64,000 bases of DNA from Chitinophagaceae bacterium (GCA_947458275.1 CANGYR010000009.1:60132-124131); one strand, 5' to 3'. Counted from the stretch's first letter, positions 1 through 8,384 are shown. The notes: generated by a model not told the origin, from the sequence alone. Made by a program: numbers and translations.

Positions 1-365
1 CCTTTGACCCAATTAAGCTTTATCTTAAACTGTTTGGACAGCTCAAAATATTCTTTCCACAAGTCGCTGTTCTTCTTTCCACCTTTGAAATTGCTTCGCA
101 TCCAGTTATTCAGCCATCCTTCTTCAATGGCCCTCACCACATATTTGCTGTCTGAATAAATCATCACAGGAATCTTATTATTTTTAACCTCTTTCAGACC
201 TGCAATTACTGCCATCAACTCCATCCTGTTGTTGGTAGTGTGTCTGTACCCTTGAGAAAGTTCCTTTCTGTGATGACCATACATTAAAACAGCGCCGTAT
301 CCTCCCGGACCGGGATTGCCCCGAGACGAGCCGTCGGTGTAGATATTTATGGCTCCTTCTGTCAT
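1..365 (-). CDS. rnhA: Ribonuclease HI, partial (N-terminal part, runs off the window)
   Basis: This reading frame begins at the ATG complementary to 363-365 and is still open at position 1, so about 121 residues are visible. RNase HI cuts the RNA strand of RNA:DNA hybrids. The N-terminus reads MTEGAINIYTDGSSRGNPGP, the family signature carrying the first catalytic Asp. Further on come NNRMEL with the catalytic Glu and YSDSKYV with the next catalytic Asp. The start codon overlaps the stop of the upstream carboxylase gene by one base (TAATG), suggesting translational coupling. The C-terminus, with the last catalytic residues, is outside the window. Confidence 0.93.
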   Translation of the reverse strand, partial: MTEGAINIYTDGSSRGNPGPGGYGAVLMYGHHRKELSQGYRHTTNNRMELMAVIAGLKEVKNNKIPVMIYSDSKYVVRAIEEGWLNNWMRSNFKGGKKNSDLWKEYFELSKQFKIKLNWVK

Positions 366-1993
366 TATACTTGAAAAACGCCGGTTTTGAATTCGGAAAT
401 ATCAGGATTGTTGTTGGCCGCGGCAATTCCTTCGGAAATGAGTTTCCTTGTCTCTTTCGGATCAATAATTGCGTCTACCCATAAACGTGATGCCGCATAA
501 AACGGAGTGGTCTGACGTGTATAATTAGCGGAAATTTTAGTGAGTATTTCTTTTTCCTGTTCGGGAGTAACCGCCTGGCCTTTAGCCTTCATGGCTCCCA
601 CCTGTATCTGCAGCATTGTTTTAGCGGCCTGCTCTCCTCCCATTACGGCAATCTTGGCGGTAGGCCAGGCGTAGATAAATCTCGGATCATAGGCCTTGCC
701 GCACATGGCGTAGTTGCCTGCTCCGTATGAATTTCCTACAACTATCGTAATCTTAGGAACAACAGAATTAGCTACGGCATTCACCAGTTTGGCGCCGTCT
801 TTAATAATACCTGAGTGCTCACTTCTGCTGCCTACCATAAATCCGGTAACATCCTGCAAAAATATAAGCGGTATTTTTTTCTGGTTGCAGTTCATGATAA
901 AACGGGCTGCTTTGTCTGCACTGTCATTGTATATTACTCCGCCCATTTGCATCTCGCCTTTTTTATTTTTTACTACCAAGCGCTGATTGGCAACGATGCC
1001 CACGGCCCATCCATCTATTCGTGCATAGCCGCAAACGATGGTCATGCCATAATCGGCTTTAAACTCATCAAAACTTCCGGCATCCACAATGCACTCAATC
1101 AGATCGACCATATTGTAGGGCTTGGTATTTCCTTCACTGAGTATGCCGTAAATATCACCCTGACTTTTGGAAGGTTTTTGAGGAGCTATTCGGTTGAAGT
1201 TGGCTGTCTCAGGATTGCCCAGTTTGCTGAATATTTTTTTCACCTGATCCAGACACTCCTGCTCAGTTTTAAACTTATAATCTGCAATGCCCGAAATCTC
1301 GGTATGTGTGATGGCACCACCCAGTGTTTCCAGATCAATATCTTCTCCGATGGCGGCCTTCACTAAATATGGTCCGGCAAGAAAAATAGACCCCGCTCCT
1401 TCCACCATAATGGTTTCATCGCTCATGATGGGCAGATAGGCACCGCCGGCCACGCATGCGCCGGTAACAACTGCGATTTGTGTAATGCCCATGGCGCTCA
1501 TTTTGGCATTGTTGCGGAATATTCTTCCGAAATGTTCTTTATCTGGAAAAATCTCATCCTGCATCGGAAGATAAACACCTGCACTGTCTACAATATATAC
1601 GATAGGTAATTTATTTTCCATGGCAATCTCCTGCATACGAAGATTCTTTTTGCCTGTAATGGGAAACCATGCTCCGGCTTTGACTGTTTGGTCGTTGGCC
1701 AAAATCACACACTGGCGACCACTGATGTATCCGATGCCGCTGACGGTTCCGCCTGCGGGACAGCCACCATGTTCTTCATACATCTCATATCCTGCAAATG
1801 CACCAATTTCCACAAATGGCTTGTCAGCATCCACCAGATAGGCAATGCGCTCACGGGCGGTAAGTTTATTTTTTTCTTTTTGCTTTTGAATGGATTTGGC
1901 ACCGCCGCCAAGTTCTATCTTCTCCAGTTTCTGGCGAACATTGCTCCAGGCCATTTTCAGCGCATCCTCGTTTTTATTGAAATCGTTGCTCAT
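365..1993 (-). CDS. Acyl-CoA carboxylase beta (carboxyltransferase) subunit, methylcrotonyl-CoA carboxylase-like
   Basis: A 542-residue biotin-dependent carboxyltransferase subunit that would move CO2 from carboxybiotin to an acyl-CoA. The segment QDEIFPDKEHFGRIFRNNAK followed by GACVAGGAYLPIMSDE is typical of the methylcrotonyl-CoA carboxylase beta group, and the C-terminal GNSYGAGNYAMCGKAYDP belongs to the second crotonase-like half. I chose the ATG at 1991-1993 (MSNDFNKNED) because the frame further upstream is made of repeat sequence. No biotin carboxylase or biotin carrier gene is next to it, so the alpha partner must be elsewhere. Propionyl- or geranyl-CoA specificity cannot be excluded. 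Confidence 0.9.
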   Translation of the reverse strand: MSNDFNKNEDALKMAWSNVRQKLEKIELGGGAKSIQKQKEKNKLTARERIAYLVDADKPFVEIGAFAGYEMYEEHGGCPAGGTVSGIGYISGRQCVILANDQTVKAGAWFPITGKKNLRMQEIAMENKLPIVYIVDSAGVYLPMQDEIFPDKEHFGRIFRNNAKMSAMGITQIAVVTGACVAGGAYLPIMSDETIMVEGAGSIFLAGPYLVKAAIGEDIDLETLGGAITHTEISGIADYKFKTEQECLDQVKKIFSKLGNPETANFNRIAPQKPSKSQGDIYGILSEGNTKPYNMVDLIECIVDAGSFDEFKADYGMTIVCGYARIDGWAVGIVANQRLVVKNKKGEMQMGGVIYNDSADKAARFIMNCNQKKIPLIFLQDVTGFMVGSRSEHSGIIKDGAKLVNAVANSVVPKITIVVGNSYGAGNYAMCGKAYDPRFIYAWPTAKIAVMGGEQAAKTMLQIQVGAMKAKGQAVTPEQEKEILTKISANYTRQTTPFYAASRLWVDAIIDPKETRKLISEGIAAANNNPDISEFKTGVFQV

Positions 1994-2037
1994 AGTAATA
2001 GTTCGGTTTTGCGACGGCAAATTACGAAGGCTATTTG

Positions 2038-2108
2038 ACAATTCGGCAATTTGACGATTTGGCAATGTGAAGATGTGGAAATTTGAAGATGTGAAAATGT
2101 TAAGACCA
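2038..2108. repeat. Degenerate 'GAAGATGTGGAAATTT' intergenic repeat tract
   Basis: This purine-rich tract repeats a motif of roughly 10 bases (forms of GAAGATGTG and GAAATTT). The complementary strand of the same family reads CACATCTTCAAATTTCCAC and recurs near 11850-11940, 20580-20665, 29698-29805 and 59605-59660. It lies in the 341-bp gap between the carboxylase gene and the NeuD-like gene. The rest of the gap is AT-rich and shows no convincing gene. Confidence 0.6.
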
Positions 2109-2334
2109 CTTTGGACCTTGGACGTTAGACACACATTATTCGGAATATGATTACCTTTGATTCACAAAATCATTCGGTATAAAATCACTAATATATCTTC
2201 TGAGCTTGTACTCTTTTCCGTTAACATGCAAACGAAAGATACTATCTCCGGAATTTCTATCATAAAAAATAAAACCAATTGTGAAGGCGGAATGGTGACG
2301 GATTATATAGACATCTATTTTTAATTTTTTTAAA

Positions 2335-3003
2335 ATGAGCAAACAGCCTGTAGTTATAATAGGTTCCTCCGGACATGCCAAGGTAGTCATTGACATCTTT
2401 GAAAAACAGGGAACCTGTGAGATTATTAGCTTACTGGGAGAAGAGAAAAATATCGGTTCCGAATGCTTGGGATATAGTGTAACAGGAACAGAGGAGAGCA
2501 TTCCAAAGATTCTGTCAAAGCATCCTTCCTGCAAGGCATTTGTTGCCATTGGCGACAATCATGTTAGACAAAAAGTTACTGCAAAACTTCTATCCATCTC
2601 TCCCACTCTCGAATTTGCCATAGCCATACATCCATCTGCACAGATTGGAAGAAATGTCCACATAGGTAATGGCACCGCCGTGATGGCTGGTGCTATTGTC
2701 AACAGCGGCACTACGATAGCTGACGGGTGCATTGTAAATACCAGCGCATCGGTGGATCATGATTGTAATATTGGCGAATACTCCGCCATTCTTCCGGGTG
2801 CTACCATTGGCGGCAACGTTATAATTGGAAGTAGTAGCGTAGTGTGTATCGGGGCAGTTGTAAAACAGGGAATTGTTATCGGCAACAATACTGTCATCGG
2901 AGCCGGAGCCTTGCTGCTCGAAAATCTTGGTGACAATGTGCTGGCTTATGGTTCACCGGCGAAGGTGGTGAAAAGCAGAGTTTTAGGAGAGAGGTATTTG
3001 TAG
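2335..3003 (+). CDS. NeuD/PglD-family sugar O-acyltransferase with left-handed beta-helix
   Basis: A 222-residue protein with an N-terminal nucleotide-fold segment (VVIIGSSGHAKVVIDIFEKQ, residues about 6-25) typical of NeuD/PglD acyltransferases. The C-terminal half is a hexapeptide-repeat beta-helix (IHPSAQIGRNVHIGNGTAVM through VIIGSSSVVCIGAVVKQGIV). These enzymes usually acetylate an amino- or sialic-acid-type sugar using acetyl-CoA. The catalytic His lies in SASVDHDCNIGEY. The gene stands alone with no aminotransferase or sugar-nucleotide gene beside it, so the substrate is unknown. It starts at an ATG just after an AT-rich leader. Confidence 0.85.
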   Translation: MSKQPVVIIGSSGHAKVVIDIFEKQGTCEIISLLGEEKNIGSECLGYSVTGTEESIPKILSKHPSCKAFVAIGDNHVRQKVTAKLLSISPTLEFAIAIHPSAQIGRNVHIGNGTAVMAGAIVNSGTTIADGCIVNTSASVDHDCNIGEYSAILPGATIGGNVIIGSSSVVCIGAVVKQGIVIGNNTVIGAGALLLENLGDNVLAYGSPAKVVKSRVLGERYL

Positions 3004-3008
3004 TTTAT

Positions 3009-3106
3009 AAAGCTTCGCTGGTTTAACGGTTTAAATCGCTGCGCTGGTATAAAGGTTTAAGTCGCTGCGCTGGTATAAGGGTTTAAATCGCTACGCTGGT
3101 TTAATG
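3009..3106. repeat. 26-bp tandem repeat, about 3.8 copies
   Basis: Tandem units of 26 bp with the core TTTAAATCGCTGCGCTGGTA and variation at a few positions (GCTGCG/GCTACG, GGTATAA/GGTTTAA). The same unit appears in reverse orientation at about 3783-3847, on the other side of the Rrf2 gene, and once more near 43811-43840. It occupies the start of the 296-bp gap after the NeuD-like gene. Confidence 0.85.
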
Positions 3107-3113
3107 GTCTCCC

Positions 3114-3137
3114 GCTGTTGGTGTTATCACCAACAGC
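3114..3137. repeat. Palindromic REP-like element (GTTGGTGTTATCACCAAC family)
   Basis: A near-perfect 24-base palindrome with the core GTTGGTGTTATCACCAAC that would form a strong hairpin. A half copy follows at about 3148-3160. Full copies of the family also occur at 8575-8598, 52005-52028, 52052-52075 and 59563-59586, always between genes. Confidence 0.85.
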
Positions 3138-3299
3138 ACTTCTCCATTGTTGGTGTTATTACTAAAAACATTCAGACCTATTTTTACAAAATGATATTTT
3201 ATACTGAATCATTTTTTTAACTACCAAACTACCTGCGCGTATTATTGAAATAATCATTAATTTTATTTCAGGTTCAAAATATTTCATTCTCATTTTAAT

Positions 3300-3716
3300 A
3301 TGCTGTCCAAAAAAACACAATACGCGCTAAAAGCACTCGGCTACCTTTCTGCCAAATACGGAGAAGGCCCTGTGCTGATTTCTGAAATATCTACCAAGAA
3401 AAAAATCCCCATCAAATTTTTGGAGTCCATACTATTGGAATTAAAACAGGGAGGAATATTAGACAGTAAAAAAGGAAAAGGCGGCGGTTATTTCCTGAGA
3501 AATCATCCTAAAAAAACATCACTGGCAACGGCCATAAGAATGGTCGGCGGACCAATCGCCCTCATCCCATGTGTTAGTTTAAACTTCTTCGAAAAATGTG
3601 CAGACTGCGATGAAGCCGTTTGCGGTCTCAACAAAGCGATGATTATCACACGCGATGCAACATTGAAAATACTGGAAAAGAAATCGTTGGTTGATTTGAT
3701 GGACGTGGAGACGTAA
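3300..3716 (+). CDS. Rrf2-family transcriptional regulator with four clustered cysteines
   Basis: A 138-residue Rrf2-type winged-helix protein. It opens MLSKKTQYALKALGYLSAKY, followed by the recognition region KKKIPIKFLESILLELKQGG and the wing SKKGKGGGYFLRN. The C-terminal part has Cys spaced as C-x8-C-x2-C-x4-C (from CVSLNFFEKCADCDEAVC), suited to binding an Fe-S cluster or sensing redox or thiol state. Family members such as IscR and CymR control Fe-S and cysteine genes. Its neighbours metZ, metX and the 25-kb sulfur block make it the best local candidate for a sulfur regulator (inference). Inverted 26-bp repeat arrays flank the gene. Confidence 0.9.
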   Translation: MLSKKTQYALKALGYLSAKYGEGPVLISEISTKKKIPIKFLESILLELKQGGILDSKKGKGGGYFLRNHPKKTSLATAIRMVGGPIALIPCVSLNFFEKCADCDEAVCGLNKAMIITRDATLKILEKKSLVDLMDVET

Positions 3717-3721
3717 GCCAC

Positions 3722-3847
3722 TTCGTGGCGTTTGGGGTTTGGTTGCGCTACGCGCGTTTGGCGTTTGGGGTTCGGGCCATTAAACTGTTAAACCCTTGCA
3801 CCAGCGTAGCGACTTAAACCTTTATACCAGCGCAGCGATTTAAACCT
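3722..3847. repeat. Composite repeat: GCGC-palindrome, TTTGGGG tract and inverted 26-bp units
   Basis: From left to right there is GTTTGGGGTTTGGTTGCGC, a TTGCGCTACGCGCG palindrome and another TTTGGGG stretch. Then about 2.5 units of the 26-bp repeat follow in the orientation opposite to 3009-3106 (CCAGCGTAGCGACTTAAACC). The last unit overlaps the stop codon of metZ at 3840-3842. Confidence 0.8.
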
Positions 3848-5003
3848 TTTCCAGCGCCTTCAAAATATCCCCCAGTATATCCTCCACATGCTCCAATCCC
3901 ACAGAAATGCGTATAAGCCCTGGCGTTATGTTTACAGCCAACCGCTCGGCTTCGGTGAGCTTTGCATGCGTGGTACTGGCAGGGTGAGACGCGATGCTCC
4001 TTGTATCCCCTAAGTTCGCAGTCAGAGAAAGCATTTTTAAATTATTCAGAAAAGTTTTCCCTGCTTCCAGTCCGCCTTTTAATTCAAAGCAAACAATACC
4101 TCCTCCGTTGACCATCTGTTTTTTAGCAATGGCATGCTGAGGATGGCTTGGAAGAAAAGGATATCTCAACCAATTGATAGCAGGATGCTTCTCCAGCTCC
4201 TGTGCAATATGTAATGCATTTTTGGCATGACGCTCCATTCTTACATCCAGCGTCTCCAGACTTTTACTCAATACCCATGCATTGAAAGGAGATAAAGCAG
4301 GACCACTGCTTCTGCAAAAAAGATAGATGTCGTGTATCAGCGATTCCTTTCCGCAGATAACACCACCTAAGACCCTGCCCTGACCATCAATCCATTTGGT
4401 TGCAGAATGCACAATCAAATCAGCGCCAAATTCTACCGGACGCTGACAAACAGGTGTAGCAAAACAATTGTCGACATTCAAAATCAAATTATGTTTCCTG
4501 GAAAGTTTACCTATCCACTCCAGATCAATGATATCAAGTCCCGGATTAGTAGGCGTTTCAAGATAAATCATTTTGGTATTCTCTCTGATGGCGGCTTCCC
4601 ATTCCTCCGGTTTATCTGCTGAAACATACGTGACATCAATGCCATACTTAGGCAAATATTTTGTCAGCAACGTATGCGTACTTCCAAAAATAGAATTACA
4701 TGAAAGCAAATGATCGCCTTTTTTCAACAAAGCCATGAAGGAGGCAAACACCGCACTCATACCTGATGCAGTAGCATAACCGGCTTCGGTGCCTTCGAGC
4801 GCTACCATTTTGTCGACAAACTCATTTACATTAGGATTGCTAAAACGACTGTAAATATTATCGTCCGTTTCGTCGGCAAAGGCCGCACGCATATCTTCCG
4901 CATTGTCAAAACAAAAACTGCTGGTAAGAAACATGGGTGTAGAATGCTCCATTTCTCCCGTGCGGGGAACCTGCGTTCTGATGGCTGCTGTTTGTTGTTT
5001 CAT
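3840..5003 (-). CDS. metZ: O-succinylhomoserine/O-acetylhomoserine sulfhydrylase (trans-sulfuration PLP enzyme)
   Basis: A 387-residue Cys/Met-metabolism PLP enzyme. The PLP lysine is K203 in HSATKWIDGQGR; the DGQGR context is typical of MetZ rather than cystathionine gamma-synthase. YSRFSNPNV near residue 51 and the C-terminal SHPASTTH are further family hallmarks. It would join activated homoserine with sulfide to give homocysteine, using sulfide from the CysJI block and acyl-homoserine from MetX at 5.6 kb. The stop codon lies inside an intergenic repeat. Cystathionine gamma-synthase or lyase activity is possible but less likely. Confidence 0.9.
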   Translation of the reverse strand: MKQQTAAIRTQVPRTGEMEHSTPMFLTSSFCFDNAEDMRAAFADETDDNIYSRFSNPNVNEFVDKMVALEGTEAGYATASGMSAVFASFMALLKKGDHLLSCNSIFGSTHTLLTKYLPKYGIDVTYVSADKPEEWEAAIRENTKMIYLETPTNPGLDIIDLEWIGKLSRKHNLILNVDNCFATPVCQRPVEFGADLIVHSATKWIDGQGRVLGGVICGKESLIHDIYLFCRSSGPALSPFNAWVLSKSLETLDVRMERHAKNALHIAQELEKHPAINWLRYPFLPSHPQHAIAKKQMVNGGGIVCFELKGGLEAGKTFLNNLKMLSLTANLGDTRSIASHPASTTHAKLTEAERLAVNITPGLIRISVGLEHVEDILGDILKALEKV

Positions 5004-5020
5004 CGAATTTTATTTTTATT

Positions 5021-5074
5021 CCCATGGGTTAAAACCCATGTTTATTCATTTTTCCCATGGGTTGAAACCCATGG
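5021..5074. repeat. Two copies of a CCCATGGGTTnAAACCCATG palindrome
   Basis: Copies lie at 5021-5040 and 5054-5074, separated by a short T-rich spacer, upstream of metZ and after the OsmC stop. A sequence-variant relative with CCCGGGG arms (GGGGTTAAAACCCC core) occurs at about 59518-59537. Each copy can fold into a hairpin. Confidence 0.8.
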
Positions 5075-5092
5075 CTAACATGTTTCCCGTGA

Positions 5093-5518
5093 TTAATTTC
5101 CATTAACCTTTACCTTCCAGGTGAGGACGGTTCCTGATTTGCGTAATGTCTCGGCTACAGAACAATATTTCTGCATCGACAATTCGCAGGCTCTTTCCGC
5201 CTTATCTTTATCTATTTCTCCTGAAAGCTCAAAAACTATTGTTACATTTTTCCATAAGGAAGGTTCTTTACCGCCTTGTCTCTCTCCTTCTATCCTCATG
5301 GAAAAATCCTTTACTTCCTGACGCTGTTTTTTTAAAATCATCACAATATCAATGCCACTGCAACCGCCCAAGCCCATCAGCAATACTTGCATTGGCCTCA
5401 CACCAAAATCAACCCCTCCGATTTCCGGATTGGCATCCATGGTGATGCTGTGCCCATTTGAATCTTTGGCCTCAAAACCGAAATCGCCTTTAATCCTTTT
5501 AATAGTAATTTCTGCCAT
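5093..5518 (-). CDS. OsmC-family protein
   Basis: A 141-residue OsmC/Ohr-fold protein. It has the family's two cysteines, C53 in GLGGCSGIDIV and C119 in QKYCSVAETL. Relatives reduce organic hydroperoxides or are redox proteins of undefined substrate; this one is closer to the YhfA-like OsmC group than to Ohr (inference from the GGCSGIDIV context). It is transcribed divergently from metX, with overlapping promoter elements at 5537-5567, and lies next to metZ, consistent with a sulfur or redox role. Confidence 0.87.
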   Translation of the reverse strand: MAEITIKRIKGDFGFEAKDSNGHSITMDANPEIGGVDFGVRPMQVLLMGLGGCSGIDIVMILKKQRQEVKDFSMRIEGERQGGKEPSLWKNVTIVFELSGEIDKDKAERACELSMQKYCSVAETLRKSGTVLTWKVKVNGN

Positions 5519-5536
5519 TGTAAAAATAATTTTTTA

Positions 5537-5567
5537 CAAATATAATCTCTGTATGGCTTTACTTTGC
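5537..5567. promoter_or_regulatory. Divergent promoter region osmC / metX
   Basis: On the minus strand TATATTTG (5537-5544) matches the Bacteroidota -7 consensus TAnnTTTG 19 bases before the osmC start. On the plus strand TACTTTGC (5560-5567) fits the TAnTTTGC variant seen elsewhere in the window and lies 22 bases before the preferred metX ATG. No copy of the 25-bp palindrome found at other sulfur genes is present here. Confidence 0.55.
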
Positions 5568-5588
5568 AATAAATAATTGAATAAAAGG

Positions 5589-6632
5589 ATGCAACTATAC
5601 CATCACAGGGAACCTTTCGCGCTGGAATCGGGTGATGTATTCAATGAATTAACGATTGCCTACCATACTTACGGAACAATGAATTCCGATGGATCCAATG
5701 TTATCTGGATCTGCCATGCCCTTACGGCCAACTCCGATCCTGTGGATTGGTGGCATGGCGTGGTGGGGTCTGACAAAGTAATTGATCCAAAAAGATACTT
5801 TATTGTCTGCGCCAATATTCTGGGATCCTGCTACGGAACCACCGGACCTTTGAGTGTGAATCAATCCACGCAAAGGCCCTACTACAATAGCTTCCCATTG
5901 GTTACGATCAGAGATATGGTGAATGCGCATATCGTTTTGCGTAAGCACCTCAACATATCACGCATTGCCCTGTTGATGGGCGGCAGCATGGGAGGTTATC
6001 AGGTGCTGGAATGGAGTGTGATGGAACCTTCCGTGATTGACAAATTATTCATCCTCGCCACCTCTGCGGCTGAAAGTGCCTGGGGAATGGCTATTCATAC
6101 CGCACAGCGTCTGGCCATTGAAGCCGACGGCACCTGGGGCATGCCTGATGATAATGCCGGAGCAAAAGGATTGAAAGCTGCCAGAGCCATAGGGATGCTC
6201 ACCTACAGGAATTATACCATCATGGTGAAAAAACAGACGGATGAAGACAATGAAAAAGTGGATGATTTTAAAGTGAGCGCCTATATTAATCATCAAGGAG
6301 ATAAACTCGTTTCAAGATTCAATGCATATAGTTATCACACGCTGACCAGGAGTCTGGATTCGCATAATCTTTCCAGGGGAAGAGGAAAAAGCATTGAACA
6401 AATACTGGAAAGTATACAACAGCAGACTTTAATCATCGGCATTAGCAGCGATATTCTTTGTCCGGTTATTGAACAGAAATTTTTATCCAAACATATCCCC
6501 AACAGTGAATTAATTGAAATAGATTCCAGTTACGGACATGATGGTTTTCTCGTGGAATCGGCCATTATCTCCAGGCATTTATCTGAATGGCTGGGAGATG
6601 AATATATACTGGGATATGGGGCTTCGATATAA
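5589..6632 (+). CDS. metX: Homoserine O-acetyltransferase/acyltransferase
   Basis: An alpha/beta-hydrolase-fold enzyme of about 347 residues that activates homoserine for direct sulfhydrylation. The nucleophile is S133 in LLMGGSMGGYQ; the acid is in SSDILCP and the His in SSYGHDGFLVE. The N-terminus has the MetX signature YHTYGTMN followed by WICHALTANSDPVDWW. I prefer the ATG at 5589; an in-frame TTG at 5577 would add four residues. Acetyl versus succinyl specificity cannot be read from the sequence. It pairs functionally with metZ. Confidence 0.92.
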   Translation: MQLYHHREPFALESGDVFNELTIAYHTYGTMNSDGSNVIWICHALTANSDPVDWWHGVVGSDKVIDPKRYFIVCANILGSCYGTTGPLSVNQSTQRPYYNSFPLVTIRDMVNAHIVLRKHLNISRIALLMGGSMGGYQVLEWSVMEPSVIDKLFILATSAAESAWGMAIHTAQRLAIEADGTWGMPDDNAGAKGLKAARAIGMLTYRNYTIMVKKQTDEDNEKVDDFKVSAYINHQGDKLVSRFNAYSYHTLTRSLDSHNLSRGRGKSIEQILESIQQQTLIIGISSDILCPVIEQKFLSKHIPNSELIEIDSSYGHDGFLVESAIISRHLSEWLGDEYILGYGASI

Positions 6633-6651
6633 TTAAGAAATCGGAAGCAAA

Positions 6652-7524
6652 TTAAAATTTACCCAAAGCATATAACTCATACCATTCTTCCTGCGTGAGT
6701 CTGATATTGGTGGCGGAAGCAGCATTTTTGATGCGGGCTTCGCTGAGTGATCCAATGATAGGCAAGGTGCCTAATTGCAACAACCAGGCCACCGCCACTT
6801 CTTCCACATTGGCATTGTATTTAAGACCAATTTCGTGTAAACGATTACGGAGCAGTACTTCACGCGGTGCCGTACCGGTGAGAATACGTCCATCGGCCAA
6901 AGGGGCTGATGCGAGTGGCTTGCTGAAACGTTGTTTGATGAAATCCACTCTGCCATCATCAAGCGCAGCGGTATTCAACAAATTGAGTTCGATGTGATTG
7001 GTAACGATGGGAACATTTAAAATAGAGGCCAGTTGCTGGTGACGAAATACATTTACATCTGACACACCGATGCTTCTTACTTTACCTTGTTTAACGAGTG
7101 TTTTCAATGCTTCCGCGGTGGCTTCAATATTGCTGAGATGATCTACTCCTTCCAGCAGGAATACATCCAGATAATCGGTGCAGAGACGTTCCAGTGATGT
7201 ATCGACCGACTGAAAAAGATGATCGGGAGAAGAATTGTAATAGGTAAAGCCGGCTGCTGAACGAAGCCGACCGGCTTTACTGAATAAGATTACATCGGAC
7301 CTTTTTATTTTATTACAGATAAAAAGATTTCCGAAATATTGTTCTATATAACCTTCCCCATAATGATCTGCATGATCGAAAGTATTGATGCCTAAATCAA
7401 GACAATAAGTTACTGTTTTTGCCAAATGTTCAGAAGTAGGCAGACCTTCATTTTTCCAGCGCCAGAAACCATAGATGGCTTCTGATACTTTGGGGCCGGA
7501 ATCACTTAAATAGACTTGTTGCAT
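6652..7524 (-). CDS. Aldo/keto reductase with Glu in place of the catalytic His
   Basis: A 290-residue AKR-fold protein resembling the YdhF group. It shows D50 and Y55 (FDHADHYGEG), K83 (LFSKAGR) and the strand LDVFLLEGVDHL, where most family members have a His (LIHRPD); here the position is E125. The NAD(P)-binding end, with LPIIGSLSEARI, is intact. I chose the ATG at 7522-7524 because the alternative start 13 codons upstream adds a non-conserved tail. It lies after the peroxiredoxin terminator, so it is probably its own unit. Confidence 0.87.
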   Translation of the reverse strand: MQQVYLSDSGPKVSEAIYGFWRWKNEGLPTSEHLAKTVTYCLDLGINTFDHADHYGEGYIEQYFGNLFICNKIKRSDVILFSKAGRLRSAAGFTYYNSSPDHLFQSVDTSLERLCTDYLDVFLLEGVDHLSNIEATAEALKTLVKQGKVRSIGVSDVNVFRHQQLASILNVPIVTNHIELNLLNTAALDDGRVDFIKQRFSKPLASAPLADGRILTGTAPREVLLRNRLHEIGLKYNANVEEVAVAWLLQLGTLPIIGSLSEARIKNAASATNIRLTQEEWYELYALGKF

Positions 7525-7595
7525 TGGAAAATAATTATAAATCAAATTAAAGCAAAAAACCAATTCAATTCATTCATTGGAGCACATTTAATTTT

Positions 7596-7622
7596 AAAGC
7601 CCCCATCTGAAACGGGGGCTTT
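7596..7622 (-). terminator. Rho-independent terminator after the peroxiredoxin gene
   Basis: A 9-bp perfect stem (AAAGCCCCC / GGGGGCTTT) with a 9-base loop, followed on the minus strand by T-rich sequence. It sits 38 bases past the peroxiredoxin stop and separates that gene from the aldo/keto reductase. Confidence 0.85.
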
Positions 7623-7660
7623 ATATTTTCACCAGATGAATTTATACATCAAGATAGGAC

Positions 7661-8299
7661 TTAGAGATTAGGCTGAGGTGTTACTCTCAGGTATGGCTTA
7701 ATCACTTTGTATCCTTTAGGGAATTTTTTATCAGCATCTTCATTTGAAACAGCCGGAGTGATAATGCAATCTTCACCATAATTCCAGTTGGCCGGTGTGG
7801 CAACGCTGTAGTTGGATGTCAGTTGCAGACTGTCGATTACTCTCAATAGTTCATTAAAGTTTCTTCCGGTAGATGCAGGATAAGTGATGATCAGTTTTAC
7901 TTTTTTATCCGGACCGATAATGAATACTGAACGAACTGTTGCGGTAGCGCTCGCATTAGGATGAATCATATCATACAGTTCACTTACTTTTTTTTCAGGA
8001 TCTGCAATCAATGGAAAATTAACAGAAGTGTTTTGTGTTTCGTTGATGTCATTGATCCAGCTAAGGTGATCAGGCAATGGATCTACGCTAATAGCAATCA
8101 TTTTGACATTTCTTTTTTCAAACTCAGGTTTCAGTTTAGAAGCCGCACCCAATTCGGTAGTGCATACCGGAGTATAATCTGCGGGATGGGAAAAAAGTAT
8201 AGCCCATGAATCTCCGATCCACTCATGAAAATTGATGGTGCCTAGTGTGGTTTCTGCTGTAAAATCGGGAGCCGTATCTCCTAAACGTAATGTTGCCAT
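7661..8299 (-). CDS. 1-Cys peroxiredoxin (Prx6 family)
   Basis: A 212-residue peroxiredoxin that reduces H2O2 and organic peroxides. The peroxidatic Cys is C46 in HPADYTPVCTTELG, and the family Arg lies in ATVRSVFIIGPD. The extended C-terminus (ANWNYGEDCIITPAV through VIKPYLRVTPQP) is typical of the Prx6 type; the bacterial 1-Cys form needs an external thiol reductant. It has its own promoter with a copy of the 25-bp palindrome at 8360-8384, linking it to the sulfur genes, and its own terminator. Confidence 0.95.
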   Translation of the reverse strand: MATLRLGDTAPDFTAETTLGTINFHEWIGDSWAILFSHPADYTPVCTTELGAASKLKPEFEKRNVKMIAISVDPLPDHLSWINDINETQNTSVNFPLIADPEKKVSELYDMIHPNASATATVRSVFIIGPDKKVKLIITYPASTGRNFNELLRVIDSLQLTSNYSVATPANWNYGEDCIITPAVSNEDADKKFPKGYKVIKPYLRVTPQPNL

Positions 8300-8339
8300 A
8301 TTGATATTTTTTAAATGAAGTAATTTAATAATAACAGGT

Positions 8340-8384
8340 GCAAAGTAAAGAATTTTTATTTAGTCCACCAAACAAATAGACTTA
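8340..8384 (-). promoter_or_regulatory. Peroxiredoxin promoter with 25-bp palindromic operator
   Basis: The -7 box TACTTTGC is on the minus strand at 8340-8347. The palindrome at 8360-8384 (left half TTAGTCCACCAA, right half AATAGACTTA) lies 12 bases upstream of it, so a bound regulator would cover the -33 region. It matches the tauE copy at 19 of 25 positions in the same register. Confidence 0.6.

Noticed and set aside
815..1366. 183-residue plus-strand frame within the carboxylase gene
   Set aside because: Antisense to a strongly conserved enzyme, with no family features.
2151..2558. Minus-strand 135-residue frame overlapping the NeuD-like gene
   Set aside because: Half of it is antisense to a clear acyltransferase. 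The part in the gap (GFIFYDRNSGDSIFRLHVNG) looks protein-like and could be a gene remnant, but it has no start of its own and no family match.
3138..3299. A sixth copy of the 25-bp operator before rrf2 (ACTACCAAACTAC)
   Set aside because: Only the left half resembles the motif; the right half is missing.
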